Assembly: GCF_000230995.2 (NCBI RefSeq)
Contig: NC_019973.1
Span: 744,001 to 808,000, forward strand
Length of the DNA: 64,000 nucleotides
Reading direction: 5' to 3'
Origin: Mesorhizobium australicum WSM2073
GTDB lineage: Bacteria > Pseudomonadota > Alphaproteobacteria > Rhizobiales > Rhizobiaceae
Shown here piece after piece: positions 11,380 to 20,967 of this stretch (the first letter of the stretch is position 1; each line of letters starts with the position of its first letter). Made by a program: the position numbers and the translations under genes. The notes beneath the pieces were generated by a model. It was given only the letters and a program-made list of their open reading frames with translations, had not been told where the DNA came from and searched no databases.

Positions 11380-12264
11380 TCAGGCGATCAGGACGCGGGG
11401 TTCCAGGCGGCCATTGACAGGAATGTCGAGCATGAAGGTCATGCCGCCCTGCAGGTCGAGCAGACGCTGCTTTTCATTCTTGCCCGACCAGGCCGAGGTC
11501 ACGGCCAGCCGATCGGCATTCCTGCCGACGAAGGCCGGGCAGGATGGCTGCGTCACCGGCATGGCGACCGTGCGGACGAGCTCGCCGTCCGGCCCATAGG
11601 CCTCGATGACGCTGCCACCCCAGACGGCGTTCCACAGGATGCCGTCGCGGTCGAGCACAGAACCGTCGATATAGCCCTTGGCCGAGCGGTGATCGACGAA
11701 GATCTTCGGCTCGCCGACGGGCAGGCCGGTCGCCGGATCGCAGGCAACGCGCATCAGCAATCCGGTCGAGGTGTCGGTGTAGTAAGCAAGCGCGCCGTCT
11801 GATGAAAAGCAGATCGAGTTCGAGACGGTGATATCCGAAAACAGGCGGCGCAGTTCGCCTTTGAAAAACCAGTAGATCGAGCCCGCGCCCTTCTCCTCGC
11901 CCTTGCCCATGGTACCGACCCACAAGGCACCGCAGGGATGGACGCGGGAATCGTTGGATCGGGTGACCGGGTTGTCGGCCTCGATGGCGGTGTGCAGCGT
12001 CATTCCGCCGGTGGCGACGTCGCGGACAAAAAGCCCGGTTTCGGTGGCGATCAGCTGTCGCTTGTCATCGATGATGGCGATCGCGCTTGCCATCTGGCCA
12101 AGCTCGTGGATTTTCAGCGCACCGCCGGCCAAGGGCTTTTCCAGGAGCTGGCTATTGACGATGTCGAACCAGAACAGCGCATCCGTGCCGGGATCGTAAC
12201 TTGGCCCTTCGCCGAGTTGGCAGACATGATCGGAAAAGACGGAAACGATCGGTTCACTCATCAT
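11380..12264 (-). CDS. SMP-30/gluconolactonase family sugar lactonase
   Basis: A 294-residue six-bladed beta-propeller hydrolase. Expected metal ligands of SMP-30 proteins are visible: Glu in QLGEGPSYD near the start, Asn/Asp in SNDSRVHPCGALWVGTMG (about 103-120), SNSICFSSDG and YIDGSVLDRDG. It probably hydrolyses a sugar lactone such as galactono-lactone. It is the last gene of the SDR-dgoK-dgoA-lactonase operon, and its start overlaps the dgoA stop by 4 nt (ATGA), indicating translational coupling. Confidence 0.88.
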   Translation of the reverse strand: MMSEPIVSVFSDHVCQLGEGPSYDPGTDALFWFDIVNSQLLEKPLAGGALKIHELGQMASAIAIIDDKRQLIATETGLFVRDVATGGMTLHTAIEADNPVTRSNDSRVHPCGALWVGTMGKGEEKGAGSIYWFFKGELRRLFSDITVSNSICFSSDGALAYYTDTSTGLLMRVACDPATGLPVGEPKIFVDHRSAKGYIDGSVLDRDGILWNAVWGGSVIEAYGPDGELVRTVAMPVTQPSCPAFVGRNADRLAVTSAWSGKNEKQRLLDLQGGMTFMLDIPVNGRLEPRVLIA

Positions 12265-12899
12265 GCTTCTCCGAATACCGCGTCCCAGGCAGTGACGGCT
12301 GCGTAGGCGCGCGCCGACACATCATCGACGCTCATGCCTGGCTTGAACAGGCTGGAGCCGAGCCCGAAGACCGTGACGCCAACAGCCTTGTAGCCGGCAA
12401 AGTCCTTCTCCGAAACGCCACCGACCGCGCCGACCAGCGTCTGCGCCGGCAGCACCGCCCGGACCGCGGAAATGCCCGATGCGCCGAGCACGCTGGCGGG
12501 GAAGAATTTCAGCGCCGAGGCGCCGAGCCGGATCGCCTGGAAGGCCTCGGTGGGGGTGAACACGCCGGGCATGGTGACCATGCCGTAATGCGCGGCGCGG
12601 CCCATCACCTCGGCATCGATGTTGGGGCTGACCAGCAGTCGTCCGCCGGCCGCGTGAAGACTATCGACGTCGGCCGCGGTCAGCACCGTGCCGGCGCCGA
12701 CCAAAGCTGTCTTCGGCAGCACTTGAACAAGCCTGGCGATCGACGAAAACGGCTGGGGCGAATTGAGCGGCACCTCGATAGCCTCGATGCCGGCATCGAA
12801 CAATGCCTGGCCGATGGCGATCGCCTCGCTTGCCTTGAGGCCGCGCAGGATGGCGACCAGACCGCGCTTGAGTTTTGGAAAGGGTGCGGTCTCGGTCAT
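12261..12899 (-). CDS. dgoA: 2-dehydro-3-deoxy-6-phosphogalactonate aldolase
   Basis: A 212-residue class I aldolase that splits KDPGal into pyruvate and glyceraldehyde-3-phosphate. It shows the family motifs LVAILRG, GIEAIEVPLNSP, VGAGTVLTAADV, SPNIDAEV, MPGVFTPTEAF, and the Schiff-base lysine in ALKFFPAS (about residue 126). DgoA rather than Eda is favoured because the neighbour is a KDGal kinase. Overlaps by 4 nt (ATGA) with dgoK upstream and with the lactonase downstream. Confidence 0.92.
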   Translation of the reverse strand: MTETAPFPKLKRGLVAILRGLKASEAIAIGQALFDAGIEAIEVPLNSPQPFSSIARLVQVLPKTALVGAGTVLTAADVDSLHAAGGRLLVSPNIDAEVMGRAAHYGMVTMPGVFTPTEAFQAIRLGASALKFFPASVLGASGISAVRAVLPAQTLVGAVGGVSEKDFAGYKAVGVTVFGLGSSLFKPGMSVDDVSARAYAAVTAWDAVFGEA

Positions 12900-13855
12900 A
12901 TGGCGGCTCCACTTCTGGCAATCATGCCATTCTCCCGCGCGGCCTCGATGAGACCGGCGCGTACAGCCTCGTCCGCGTCGACTGTCCGCACACCAAGCCC
13001 GGCAAGGCCGAGGGCGGCCTGGTAGAGCCCGGCCAGCGCGCCCGAGGCAACCAGCACGACCGATGTCGCGCCGGCGCCATGCCGGCGCCGGGCCGACGCG
13101 ATCTCGCCGCCGATCAGCAAGCCGGACAGGCAGGCGGCGGCATTATCGGCCTGGAGATCCTGGAGCAGGCCGGCGGCGCGGATGGCAAACAGCCGAGAGG
13201 TGACATCGCCGCCATCGCCTAGCGCTGTTTCGCACCAGCGGCGGAAGAACGGATTGTCTGGAGCAACCGGGCTTGGATGTTCACCCAGCGAATGGCGCAG
13301 GATCGAGTGCGCGGCAAGCACGGAAAACAGCTCGCCCGTCGGCCAGGTACCGAAGCCGGCGACGGCGCCGTCCTCGACCAGCACCCATTTCGAATGCGTG
13401 CCGGGCATGCAGACCAGTTCGCGGCCCTTGGCCGGCAGGCCGGCGCCGGCAAGCTGCGTCTCCTCGCCGCGCATGACATCGGGCGCGTCGGCCAGGCGCT
13501 GGGCAAGGCCGGGAACGATTCGGATGTCGCGCTTCTGCCCGGGCACCCTAGCGGCGCCGCCGAGAATGGCACCGAGCGGCGACGGAACGCCGACATAGGG
13601 CGCCTCCAGCCAGCCCTGGCGGGAGCCGGCCATGCCGCAGATGATGACTGGCAATTCCTCCGGCGCGCCCATCGCTGCCAGATGGCCCTCCAGAACGTTG
13701 GCGAAGCCCTTTTCGCGCGCGGTGATCAGGCCATCGTCGCCGCGCCGCTCGGCAAGCACCTTGCCGCCGCCGTCGATCAGCCAGGCCCGAAGCCGGGTCG
13801 TGCCCCAATCGAGCGCCGCGACTGCCGGCACGCTGCTGGCAAACCCCGGGCTCAC
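12896..13855 (-). CDS. dgoK: 2-dehydro-3-deoxygalactonokinase
   Basis: Phosphorylates 2-keto-3-deoxygalactonate at C6. Visible blocks are ALDWGTTRLRAWL (phosphate-1 site), IICGMAGSRQGW, CMPGTHSKWVLV and FGTWPTGELFSVL. The start is a GTG at 13855 with GGAGG six nt upstream; GTGA overlaps the stop of the SDR gene. This gives 319 residues. A longer open frame to 13969 runs inside the SDR gene and is rejected. Confidence 0.92.
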   Translation of the reverse strand: MSPGFASSVPAVAALDWGTTRLRAWLIDGGGKVLAERRGDDGLITAREKGFANVLEGHLAAMGAPEELPVIICGMAGSRQGWLEAPYVGVPSPLGAILGGAARVPGQKRDIRIVPGLAQRLADAPDVMRGEETQLAGAGLPAKGRELVCMPGTHSKWVLVEDGAVAGFGTWPTGELFSVLAAHSILRHSLGEHPSPVAPDNPFFRRWCETALGDGGDVTSRLFAIRAAGLLQDLQADNAAACLSGLLIGGEIASARRRHGAGATSVVLVASGALAGLYQAALGLAGLGVRTVDADEAVRAGLIEAARENGMIARSGAAI

Positions 13856-14619
13856 AGGAAACCTCCATCGACGATCAGCATCTGCGCGGTCAGCATGCGC
13901 GAGGCATCCGAGGCCAGGAACAGCACCGTGCCGACCATGTCGTCCGGCCGCATGACGTCCCTGATGCACTGCTTGGCGACATGGGCGGCAAGCGCCTGTT
14001 CAGTGACCCAGAGCTGCTTCTGCCGCTCGGTGATCACCCAGCCGGGCGCGATGGCATTGACGCGGATGCGGTCGGGCCCGAGCTTGCCGGCCAACCCCTT
14101 GGTGAGGCCGAGGATGCCGGCCTTGGCGGCGGTGTAGGCCGGCAGGTCGGGATGATTGATCAGATAGGACGTCGAGGTGAAATTGATGATTGAGCCGCCG
14201 CCGGCGCGCTTCATGCCCGGCGCCACCGCCTGCGCGGTGAAGAAATGCGGCCGCAGGTTGATCGCCTGGTTATTGTCCCAGAACTCCACCGTCACGTCTT
14301 CGACGGCGTGACGTTCGTCCCAGGCGGCGTTGTTGACCAGCACGGTGACGTCGCCATGCGCTTCGGCCGCCTTCGCGGCGGACGCCCGCAGTGCTTCGAT
14401 ATCGCGCAGATCGGTCCTGAGATAGAGCGGCCGACGGCCGAGCTCTTCCTCGATACGGTCGGCGAGTGCGATGCTGGGCTTGTCGGCGATGTCGATGAAG
14501 GCGACCTTGGCGCCCTGGCGCATGAACCCTTCGGTCAATGCCGCGCCGATGCCGGAGCCGCCGCCGGTGATCAGCACCGAAGCGCCTTCGAGGTCGGCAA
14601 AACGCGCCGATGGCATCAT
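13852..14619 (-). CDS. SDR dehydrogenase, probable galactose/aldose dehydrogenase
   Basis: A 255-residue classical short-chain dehydrogenase. Cofactor motif TGGGSGIG (about 18-25), NNAA (about 94), catalytic Ser in FTSTSYL, YTAAK (YxxxK, about 161-165) and the APGW segment. An Asp in FIDIAD after beta-2 suggests NAD preference. Operon position ahead of dgoK-dgoA and a lactonase suggests oxidation of galactose (or a similar aldose) to the lactone. First gene of the operon. The exact substrate is inferred. Confidence 0.85.
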   Translation of the reverse strand: MMPSARFADLEGASVLITGGGSGIGAALTEGFMRQGAKVAFIDIADKPSIALADRIEEELGRRPLYLRTDLRDIEALRASAAKAAEAHGDVTVLVNNAAWDERHAVEDVTVEFWDNNQAINLRPHFFTAQAVAPGMKRAGGGSIINFTSTSYLINHPDLPAYTAAKAGILGLTKGLAGKLGPDRIRVNAIAPGWVITERQKQLWVTEQALAAHVAKQCIRDVMRPDDMVGTVLFLASDASRMLTAQMLIVDGGFL

Positions 14620-14787
14620 GATTTTTCGTCTCCCGGGTCAACCGGCGCGCATCCTAGCCAGACACGTCCGGCGGGCAAGGGCGAAAAGACCGATTTCGGG
14701 GCTTATGTCTGACAAAAAGGCGATCGCGCCCCTGCGCGACCCGCCAAGCGGCATCGCCGCATCGCGGGCAGGGCCGAAACCTGCCGC

Positions 14788-16137
14788 TCAGATCGCCTTG
14801 GCGCGCAAGGCGCCACGGAAGGAATCACGGAGGTAGCCCAATGTCGCGTCGGCATCGGCCGGCTTGCCGAACAGATAGCCCTGCCCGCCGGCGCAACCGA
14901 ACTGGACCAGGCGATCGGCCTGCGCCTCCTCTTCGATGCCTTCGGCGACCACGTCCATGCCAAGCCCTTCGCACATGGCGAGGATGGCGCGGATGATGTG
15001 TTCGGACGGCCGGTCGTCGAGAATGGAGGAGACGAAGGCGCGGTCGATCTTGAGCTTGTCGAAATGGAATTCGCGCAGGCGGCCGAGCGAGGACTGGCCG
15101 GTGCCGAAATCGTCGAGCGAGACACGAATGCCGACGCGGCGCAGATCCTCGACGATCTGCGCGGCCGAGGCCGGGTCGTTCATCAGGCCGGTCTCGGTGA
15201 TCTCGATCTCCAGCCGGCGCGGGTCGAAGCCGGTACGGTCGAGGATCGCCAATATGTGCAAGCCGGTGTTCTGGTCGACGAGCTGCGAGGGCGACAGGTT
15301 GAAGGACAGGAACAGGTCTTTCGGCCAGCTCCTGGCGGCCTCCGTGGCCTTGCGCAGCACAAGCTGCGACAACGGGCCGATGATGCCGCGCTCCTCGGCG
15401 ATGGGGATGAAGACGGTCGGCGGCACCGCGCCGAGGTCGCGGTCTGTCCAGCGCGCCAGAGTCTCGAAGCCGATGGTGCGGCGCGTGGTGAGATCGACGA
15501 TCGGCTGGAAATGCGGCTCCACCTCGCCGGCCGAGACGGCGCGGCGCAGCGCCTGCTCGATGCGGGTGACGCGCTTGGCGGCCTCCTCCATCTCGCGGGT
15601 GTAGACGACGACGCGGCCGCGGCCGGAACGCTTGGCATGGTAGAGCGCCGTTTCGGCCTTGTTGATGAGGATCTCGGTGGTCTCGTCGCCGGAATAGAAC
15701 AATGAGCAGCCGACCGAGGCCGAGAGCCTGGCGGTGCGTTCGCCGACATCGTAGGGCGCCGACAGGATCTCGATCAGCATGCGGGATTTTTCCGCCGCCG
15801 CCTCCTCCGAGAACACCAGCGGGTAGAGGAAGGCGAATTCGTCGGCGCCGATGCGGCAGACCGTCGAATGGCCGTCCATCGAGGCGCGCAGCCGCATCGC
15901 CACCTGGATCAGGATGTCGTCGCCGGCCTTGTGGCCGAACAGGTCGTTGATCGGCTTGAAACCATCGAGGTCGAGAATGCCGACGGTGAAGGGTGCGGGA
16001 TCGTCGGAACGGTCGCTGATCAGGCGGTCGACCTTGTCGAAGAAGCGGCGATGATTGCCAAGCCCGGTCAACGGATCGGTGAACGCCAGATCCGTGCTTT
16101 CCCTGTTTGCCTGACCGGTGCCAAACGGAGTTTGCAT
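14788..16137 (-). CDS. GGDEF-EAL domain cyclic-di-GMP protein
   Basis: A 449-residue cytoplasmic protein with no membrane segment. The GGDEF domain (about 17-175) has the active-site loop as GADEF (second Gly replaced by Ala). The EAL domain (about 190-440) reads ETL in place of EAL but keeps FNLSPSQL, the ITETG glutamate, LDDFGTGQSS, KIDRAFV and VAEGIEEE, so phosphodiesterase function remains plausible. The ATG at 16137 (MQTPFGTGQ) is chosen because the open frame beyond it has no conserved sequence. No sensor domain is present. It stands alone and no operon is evident. Confidence 0.88.
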   Translation of the reverse strand: MQTPFGTGQANRESTDLAFTDPLTGLGNHRRFFDKVDRLISDRSDDPAPFTVGILDLDGFKPINDLFGHKAGDDILIQVAMRLRASMDGHSTVCRIGADEFAFLYPLVFSEEAAAEKSRMLIEILSAPYDVGERTARLSASVGCSLFYSGDETTEILINKAETALYHAKRSGRGRVVVYTREMEEAAKRVTRIEQALRRAVSAGEVEPHFQPIVDLTTRRTIGFETLARWTDRDLGAVPPTVFIPIAEERGIIGPLSQLVLRKATEAARSWPKDLFLSFNLSPSQLVDQNTGLHILAILDRTGFDPRRLEIEITETGLMNDPASAAQIVEDLRRVGIRVSLDDFGTGQSSLGRLREFHFDKLKIDRAFVSSILDDRPSEHIIRAILAMCEGLGMDVVAEGIEEEAQADRLVQFGCAGGQGYLFGKPADADATLGYLRDSFRGALRAKAI

Positions 16138-16237
16138 CGGTGTCCCTGTTCGTCCCTGCTTTTGTCGTCGGAATTTATTTTCCAGACTGGCAGCAAACCC
16201 TTTAGGAAACGTATCCCACGGACCGATTTTTGTGGCC

Positions 16238-16270
16238 GGAGCATGATCCCGAAAAGGGGTCCGGCTTTCG
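16238..16270. repeat. Rhizobial palindromic intergenic repeat, degenerate copy
   Basis: Contains GGAGCATGATCCCGAAAAG followed by a GGTCCGGCTTTCG arm. It resembles the copies at 50517 and 62697 and the intergenic palindromes common in rhizobia. It lies upstream of the GGDEF-EAL gene. Confidence 0.55.
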
Positions 16271-16345
16271 CCGCGAGCGGTGCCCAAACCGTAAGCCGGA
16301 TAGCTTCGTGAAGCCGGCTACAAGATCCGTCAAGCGCTTGGATTT

Positions 16346-18574
16346 TCAGCCGTTTGGCTTGACGCGATACAGTTCCAAGGGTCTTCCCTTGGTCTCCGCC
16401 ACCGGCTCCAGCCAGACCGGCACGTCCCCGCTCATCAACCTGGCCAGGAAACCGTCCGGTGCCCTGGCCATGAGCAGGCGGCTTTCCGCATTGCCACGGC
16501 AGAGTGCGACAAGGCCGACATGATGCCTTTCGACAACGGTTCTGGCATCGGCATCCGAGCCCAGCAAGGCATCAAGCGCGACCAGATTTCCGGCGACGTT
16601 GCGGTGGTAGAGTCCGGCCAGCACGCGGTGACCAGTAAAGGCCAGTATCGGCGAGCCAAGATTCGAGAGCGAAAGCACGGTTGTGGCCGGCATCCGGCTG
16701 AGCGCCGCGAACGATGCCTTGCCGAGGCAAGCCGTGTCTGCGGCATTGGCACCGGTGGCAGCCGCGTCGGTTTGGAAAGCACTCGACGCCGCCCCGGCAG
16801 CGCCTGCCCAGATTGCATTTACCGATATCAGCCAGGCCGCGGCCATCCTGAGTGCGGCGCTGTTGGACGGACTGGTTTGCGCACGCTGCCGCCAGCAGGC
16901 GATCCATGCCGCAAGCGGGATCACCGCGAAGGCGATGGAGAAGGTCGAGCCGCGAACTTCCCAGGCGCTGACCAGGAACGCCATAACCAGCAGCGAGCCG
17001 ACAAGGCTGTCCTGCCGACGCCAGCCATGGCCGACGCGGAGCGCCATCAGGATGATGGCCACCAACGGCGTGGCAAACCGTGCCACCGCTCTGGCCGGAT
17101 CATTGGTGACGATCTGGAACAGCGGCTGCGCCTCGTCGATATGGCTGAGCCACATCTCCTTCAGGCGCGGATCGAGGTTGGCATAGGGCGAGGCCAGGCA
17201 TTGCGGGAATAGGAATACAACCACAGCCGCAAGGGCTAGCCCAAGCAGGCCGAGCGAGGCCAGGCGGCCGGCGACGGTGGCACTGGCGGCCTTCCACGAG
17301 GCGATGGCCGCCAGCCCCGCGCCGGCAAGTCCGGCGACGGCGAACTGCACAATCGAAAATGTGTCGCACTGTGCCTGGGTCCATGCGGATGCCGGGACGG
17401 TGGCGACGAAGACGAGAGCCGAAACAGCGGCGGCGCCCAGGCCAAAGTCCCTCGCGGTCAGCCTTTCCCGAGCACCATTGCCAAGGAACAGCAGCGCGAC
17501 AGCGGCGCCAAGGGTTCCGGCGTAGGGAGCGCTTTCCATGCCGATGGCCACGCTCAGCGTGGCGCAGATGCCCGAAAGCAAGGCGGCCGGCCGCAGCAAG
17601 GGAGCCTCGAGCAGCAAGGCAAGGCTCGCCAGGATCAGCGTCAGCTGCACATTGTGATGATCCAGCGAACCTGGGGAGAAAATGCCGAGGTAGTAGAGCG
17701 CGGCGCCACCGACGACGGCGGCGGGCAGGACAGCGTGGCCGCCGGCGAAAGCGCGCGCGGCGCGGATGAGGAAGAAGACCGCCAGCCAGAACAGCAGGGC
17801 AGGCCAGGCCACCTGCACGATCTGTTCAGCCAGGGCGACGTTGCCCGTCAGGGCCGATACGGCAAGGACGCCAAGGGCCAGCGGCGCGTCGAGCAGCCGC
17901 GACCAATGCATGACGAAGCCGCCGTCCAGTCCCATCCTGTACTGGTGCAGGTCGAACCAGCCCTGGCCGGCCAGAAGATCGCGGACCTCGACCAGTTGCA
18001 GCAGGCTGTCATTGTCGCCCGCCGGGTTGGCCAGTTGCGGAAATCCGGTCACGGCATAGACCGTGAGCGGCACCAGGGCCGCGAGCAGCGCCGCCAGCAT
18101 GTCCGCCCGCCAGGAGGGACGGGCGGTGTCCTTGGAAGGCGTCGCGGCATGTCCAGCGGTCATTTTGCCGGGATAGCCGTGGCCGCGCGCCGGAAACACC
18201 CAAAGCCTCGAAACCAGATAACTGATGGTGCTTGTCACGACCGTCAGCGCCGACATCGCGACGGGCGACAGGCCGAAACGCGTCACCGCCACCTGCGAGA
18301 CGAGGCAGGCAAGAGCGGCGCATCCGGCTTGCAGGGCAAGATAGCGCGGGAACGCGACCTTGTGATCGTGTTCCGCACCGAACGTCCAGCCCCGCTGCGC
18401 CCGATAGGCAACGACGAACGCCGTCGCATAAGCGACGGCACTGCCGGCGAACGGCGGAACGCCCAGCGAAACCAGCAGCCACGAGAGCGCGAAAAACGAT
18501 CCCGCCGCACCGATGCCCACCACCATGAAGCGGAACGGGCGCGCCTGGACAAGCGCCGGCAGCACGTCGGTCAT
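16346..18574 (-). CDS. GtrA-domain/membrane glycosyltransferase fusion
   Basis: A 742-residue polytopic inner-membrane protein. Residues about 10-130 form a four-helix GtrA-like domain (FRFMVVGIGAAGSFFALSW, then VVAYRAQRGWTFG and VSRLWVFPARG), the family thought to flip polyprenyl-phosphate sugars. The remaining 600 residues have many hydrophobic helices, and an early periplasmic-type loop with acidic residues (PAGDNDSLLQLVEVRDL) recalls GT-C enzymes. The start overlaps the stop of the GT2 gene by 4 nt. With that gene it looks like a Gtr sugar-decoration system with flippase and acceptor transferase fused. The acceptor (LPS, lipid or protein) is unknown. Confidence 0.72.
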   Translation of the reverse strand: MTDVLPALVQARPFRFMVVGIGAAGSFFALSWLLVSLGVPPFAGSAVAYATAFVVAYRAQRGWTFGAEHDHKVAFPRYLALQAGCAALACLVSQVAVTRFGLSPVAMSALTVVTSTISYLVSRLWVFPARGHGYPGKMTAGHAATPSKDTARPSWRADMLAALLAALVPLTVYAVTGFPQLANPAGDNDSLLQLVEVRDLLAGQGWFDLHQYRMGLDGGFVMHWSRLLDAPLALGVLAVSALTGNVALAEQIVQVAWPALLFWLAVFFLIRAARAFAGGHAVLPAAVVGGAALYYLGIFSPGSLDHHNVQLTLILASLALLLEAPLLRPAALLSGICATLSVAIGMESAPYAGTLGAAVALLFLGNGARERLTARDFGLGAAAVSALVFVATVPASAWTQAQCDTFSIVQFAVAGLAGAGLAAIASWKAASATVAGRLASLGLLGLALAAVVVFLFPQCLASPYANLDPRLKEMWLSHIDEAQPLFQIVTNDPARAVARFATPLVAIILMALRVGHGWRRQDSLVGSLLVMAFLVSAWEVRGSTFSIAFAVIPLAAWIACWRQRAQTSPSNSAALRMAAAWLISVNAIWAGAAGAASSAFQTDAAATGANAADTACLGKASFAALSRMPATTVLSLSNLGSPILAFTGHRVLAGLYHRNVAGNLVALDALLGSDADARTVVERHHVGLVALCRGNAESRLLMARAPDGFLARLMSGDVPVWLEPVAETKGRPLELYRVKPNG

Positions 18575-19806
18575 TGCTGATCGCGTGCCGTCGCTTCCCG
18601 CGACAGCCCGGCCTTCAGCCGCTTGACAGGGATCTCCAGGACACCGAGCAGGAATGCCGAAAAGAAGACCTGGAACGAAATGACGATCAGGCTCAAGCCC
18701 AGCACGACGATGCGCGGAATTTCGGAATCGTTCAGCGGACCGAAGCCGAGATGGGCCCAGCGCGCCACGGCATAGAGGAAGAACAGGAAGCCGGCGGCAA
18801 AGCAGATGCCGGCATTGGCGGCGAGACGGTCGGTGCTGATGGTCCTGGTCAGCCAGTCCGACCCGCGGCTTGGCGGCAGGATGCCGGTGATTTCGGCATA
18901 GTATCGCGAAATGGCACCGAAGGTGATGAGCTGGATGCCGGTGACGATCATGAAACAGGCGGCGACGAAGGTGTTGAGATCGAGCGAAAGATTGTCGACC
19001 ACCCGCAAGGGGCCGAACACCAGCAGCGCCGCGAACAGCGTGCCGAGGCCGGAAAGCACCGCCCCTGGAATGAAGAACATCCAGCGCGGATTGTAGACCA
19101 GCAGGAATTTGAGATGCCGCCAGCCGTCGCGCCAGGTCCTGAGATGCGGCGGCCTGCTGCGGCCGTCGGGCTTGAGCGTGGTCGGCACTTCCTCGATGCG
19201 CAGCCCGGCAAGCGCGCTGCGCACCACCATTTCGCTGGCGAATTCCATCCCGGTGGTCTGCAGATCGAGCTTCCTGATGCTGTCGGCGTTGAAGCCGCGC
19301 AGGCCGCAGTGGAAGTCGCCGGTCTTGATGCGGAAGAACAGGCGGCCGACGAAGCTCAGCACCGGATTGCCGAGATAGCGATGCAGGGGCGGCATGGCGC
19401 CAGCCTCTATGCCGCCGCGGAAGCGGTTGCCCATGACCAGGTCGGCGCCGCCGCGCAGCCGGGTCACGAAAGCATCGAGCGCAGCGAAATCATAGCTGTC
19501 ATCGGCGTCGCCCATGATGATGAAGCGGCCCCTGGCGGCGGCGATGCCGCCCAGAAGGGCCGCGCCATAGCCCTTCTGCGCTACCGGCACGACACGGGCG
19601 CCGCCCTGGGCTGCGATCTCCCGCGAGCCGTCGGTGCTGCCATTGTCTGATATCAGCACCTCGCCCGCTATGCCGGATTGGTCGAGAAAGGCCTTGGCCT
19701 TGCCGATGCAGACGGCGAGCGTCTCGGCCTCGTTGAGGCATGGCATCAGGATGGTGAGTTCGAGCTGCTGGGCCGAGGCTGCGCGGACGGCAGTGAGCGC
19801 GTTCAT
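18571..19806 (-). CDS. GT2 polyprenyl-phosphate glycosyltransferase, GtrB-like
   Basis: A 411-residue glycosyltransferase with GT-A fold: LTILMPCLNEAETL, ISDNGSTDGS, GDADDSYDF (DxD-type) and GMEFASEMVVRSAL. Two to four C-terminal hydrophobic segments (FIPGAVLSGLGTLFAALL, FVAACFMIVTGIQLITF and others) anchor it in the membrane. Such enzymes load a sugar on undecaprenyl-phosphate or dolichyl-phosphate. Start at ATG 19806 (MNALTAVRAA); the open frame goes further but overlaps the upstream region. Coupled to the GtrA-fusion gene by a 4-nt overlap. Confidence 0.85.
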   Translation of the reverse strand: MNALTAVRAASAQQLELTILMPCLNEAETLAVCIGKAKAFLDQSGIAGEVLISDNGSTDGSREIAAQGGARVVPVAQKGYGAALLGGIAAARGRFIIMGDADDSYDFAALDAFVTRLRGGADLVMGNRFRGGIEAGAMPPLHRYLGNPVLSFVGRLFFRIKTGDFHCGLRGFNADSIRKLDLQTTGMEFASEMVVRSALAGLRIEEVPTTLKPDGRSRPPHLRTWRDGWRHLKFLLVYNPRWMFFIPGAVLSGLGTLFAALLVFGPLRVVDNLSLDLNTFVAACFMIVTGIQLITFGAISRYYAEITGILPPSRGSDWLTRTISTDRLAANAGICFAAGFLFFLYAVARWAHLGFGPLNDSEIPRIVVLGLSLIVISFQVFFSAFLLGVLEIPVKRLKAGLSREATARDQQ

Positions 19807-20025
19807 GATCGTCGTTCCATCGGGTGCCCGGCGCTGCGTCAGGTCGGCCGGCTGCATTCGGAGCCTACCGTCGCACGGCAAGGCTTAAGAAAGCGATGAT
19901 GTCAGTCCTCGCCTTGTCTGCAACCGGCAGGCGCGCCTTGCTGATCCCAATGTTCAAAAGGTCGCGATTGGCAGAACGCGCCGCGACGCTTATATCGCTT
20001 GCGTCGACTATGCTGGGGACCTGCC

Positions 20026-20967
20026 ATGAAGTTGAAAATCGCCGTCCAGATGGACCATGTCTCCACCGTGTCGATCGCCGGCGACACCTCGTTCGCCCTG
20101 TCGCTGGAGGCGCAGCGGCGCGGTCACCAGCTGTTCCACTACACGCCCGACCGGCTGTCGATGCGCGACGGCAAGGTGTTTGCCCGCGTCGAGGAGATGA
20201 CGGTGCGCGACGAAAAGGGCAGCCACTATTCGCTGGGCGAAAAGGTGCGCACCGACTTGTCCGAAATGGACGTCGTCCTGCTGCGCCAGGACCCGCCCTT
20301 CGACATGAACTACATCACCACGACCCACATCCTCGAGCGCATCCATCCAAAGACGCTGGTCGTCAACGACCCGGCCTGGGTGCGCAACAGCCCGGAAAAG
20401 ATTTTCGTCACCGAGTTCCCGGACCTGATGCCGGACACGCTGATCACCAAGGATCCGCTCGAAGTCGCCGCCTTCCGCAAGGAATTCGGCGACATCATCG
20501 TCAAGCCGCTCTACGGCAATGGCGGCGCCGGCATCTTCCACATGCTGGAAGCCGACCGCAATCTCGCCTCGCTGCTCGAAATGTTCGGCCAGATGTTTCG
20601 CGAGCCCTATATCGTGCAGCGTTACCTGAAGGATGTACGCAAGGGGGACAAACGCATCATTCTGATCGACGGCGAGCCGGTCGGCGCCATCAACCGGGTG
20701 CCGGCCGAGCACGACTCCCGCTCCAACATGCATGTCGGCGGCCGCGCCGAGAAGACCGAGTTGACGACACGCGAGCGCGAGATCTGTGCCCGCATCGGGC
20801 CGTCGCTGAAAGAGCGCGGCTTCATCCTGGTCGGCATCGACGTCATCGGCGACTACATGACCGAGATCAACGTCACCTCGCCGACCGGCGTGCGCGAGGT
20901 CAAGCGCTTCGGCGGCGCCGACATCGCCAGCCTGTTCTGGGACGCGGTGGAGGGGAAGCGGACATAA
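20026..20967 (+). CDS. gshB: Glutathione synthetase
   Basis: A 313-residue ATP-grasp enzyme that joins gamma-glutamylcysteine and glycine. Start at ATG 20026 ([13 protein letters not shown]). Motifs seen: [39 protein letters not shown] (ATP-binding lysine and Gly-rich loop), [21 protein letters not shown] split over about 203-222, and the metal/substrate end [14 protein letters not shown]. Length is normal. It is divergent from the glycosyltransferase genes. Confidence 0.96.
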   Translation: MKLKIAVQMDHVSTVSIAGDTSFALSLEAQRRGHQLFHYTPDRLSMRDGKVFARVEEMTVRDEKGSHYSLGEKVRTDLSEMDVVLLRQDPPFDMNYITTTHILERIHPKTLVVNDPAWVRNSPEKIFVTEFPDLMPDTLITKDPLEVAAFRKEFGDIIVKPLYGNGGAGIFHMLEADRNLASLLEMFGQMFREPYIVQRYLKDVRKGDKRIILIDGEPVGAINRVPAEHDSRSNMHVGGRAEKTELTTREREICARIGPSLKERGFILVGIDVIGDYMTEINVTSPTGVREVKRFGGADIASLFWDAVEGKRT

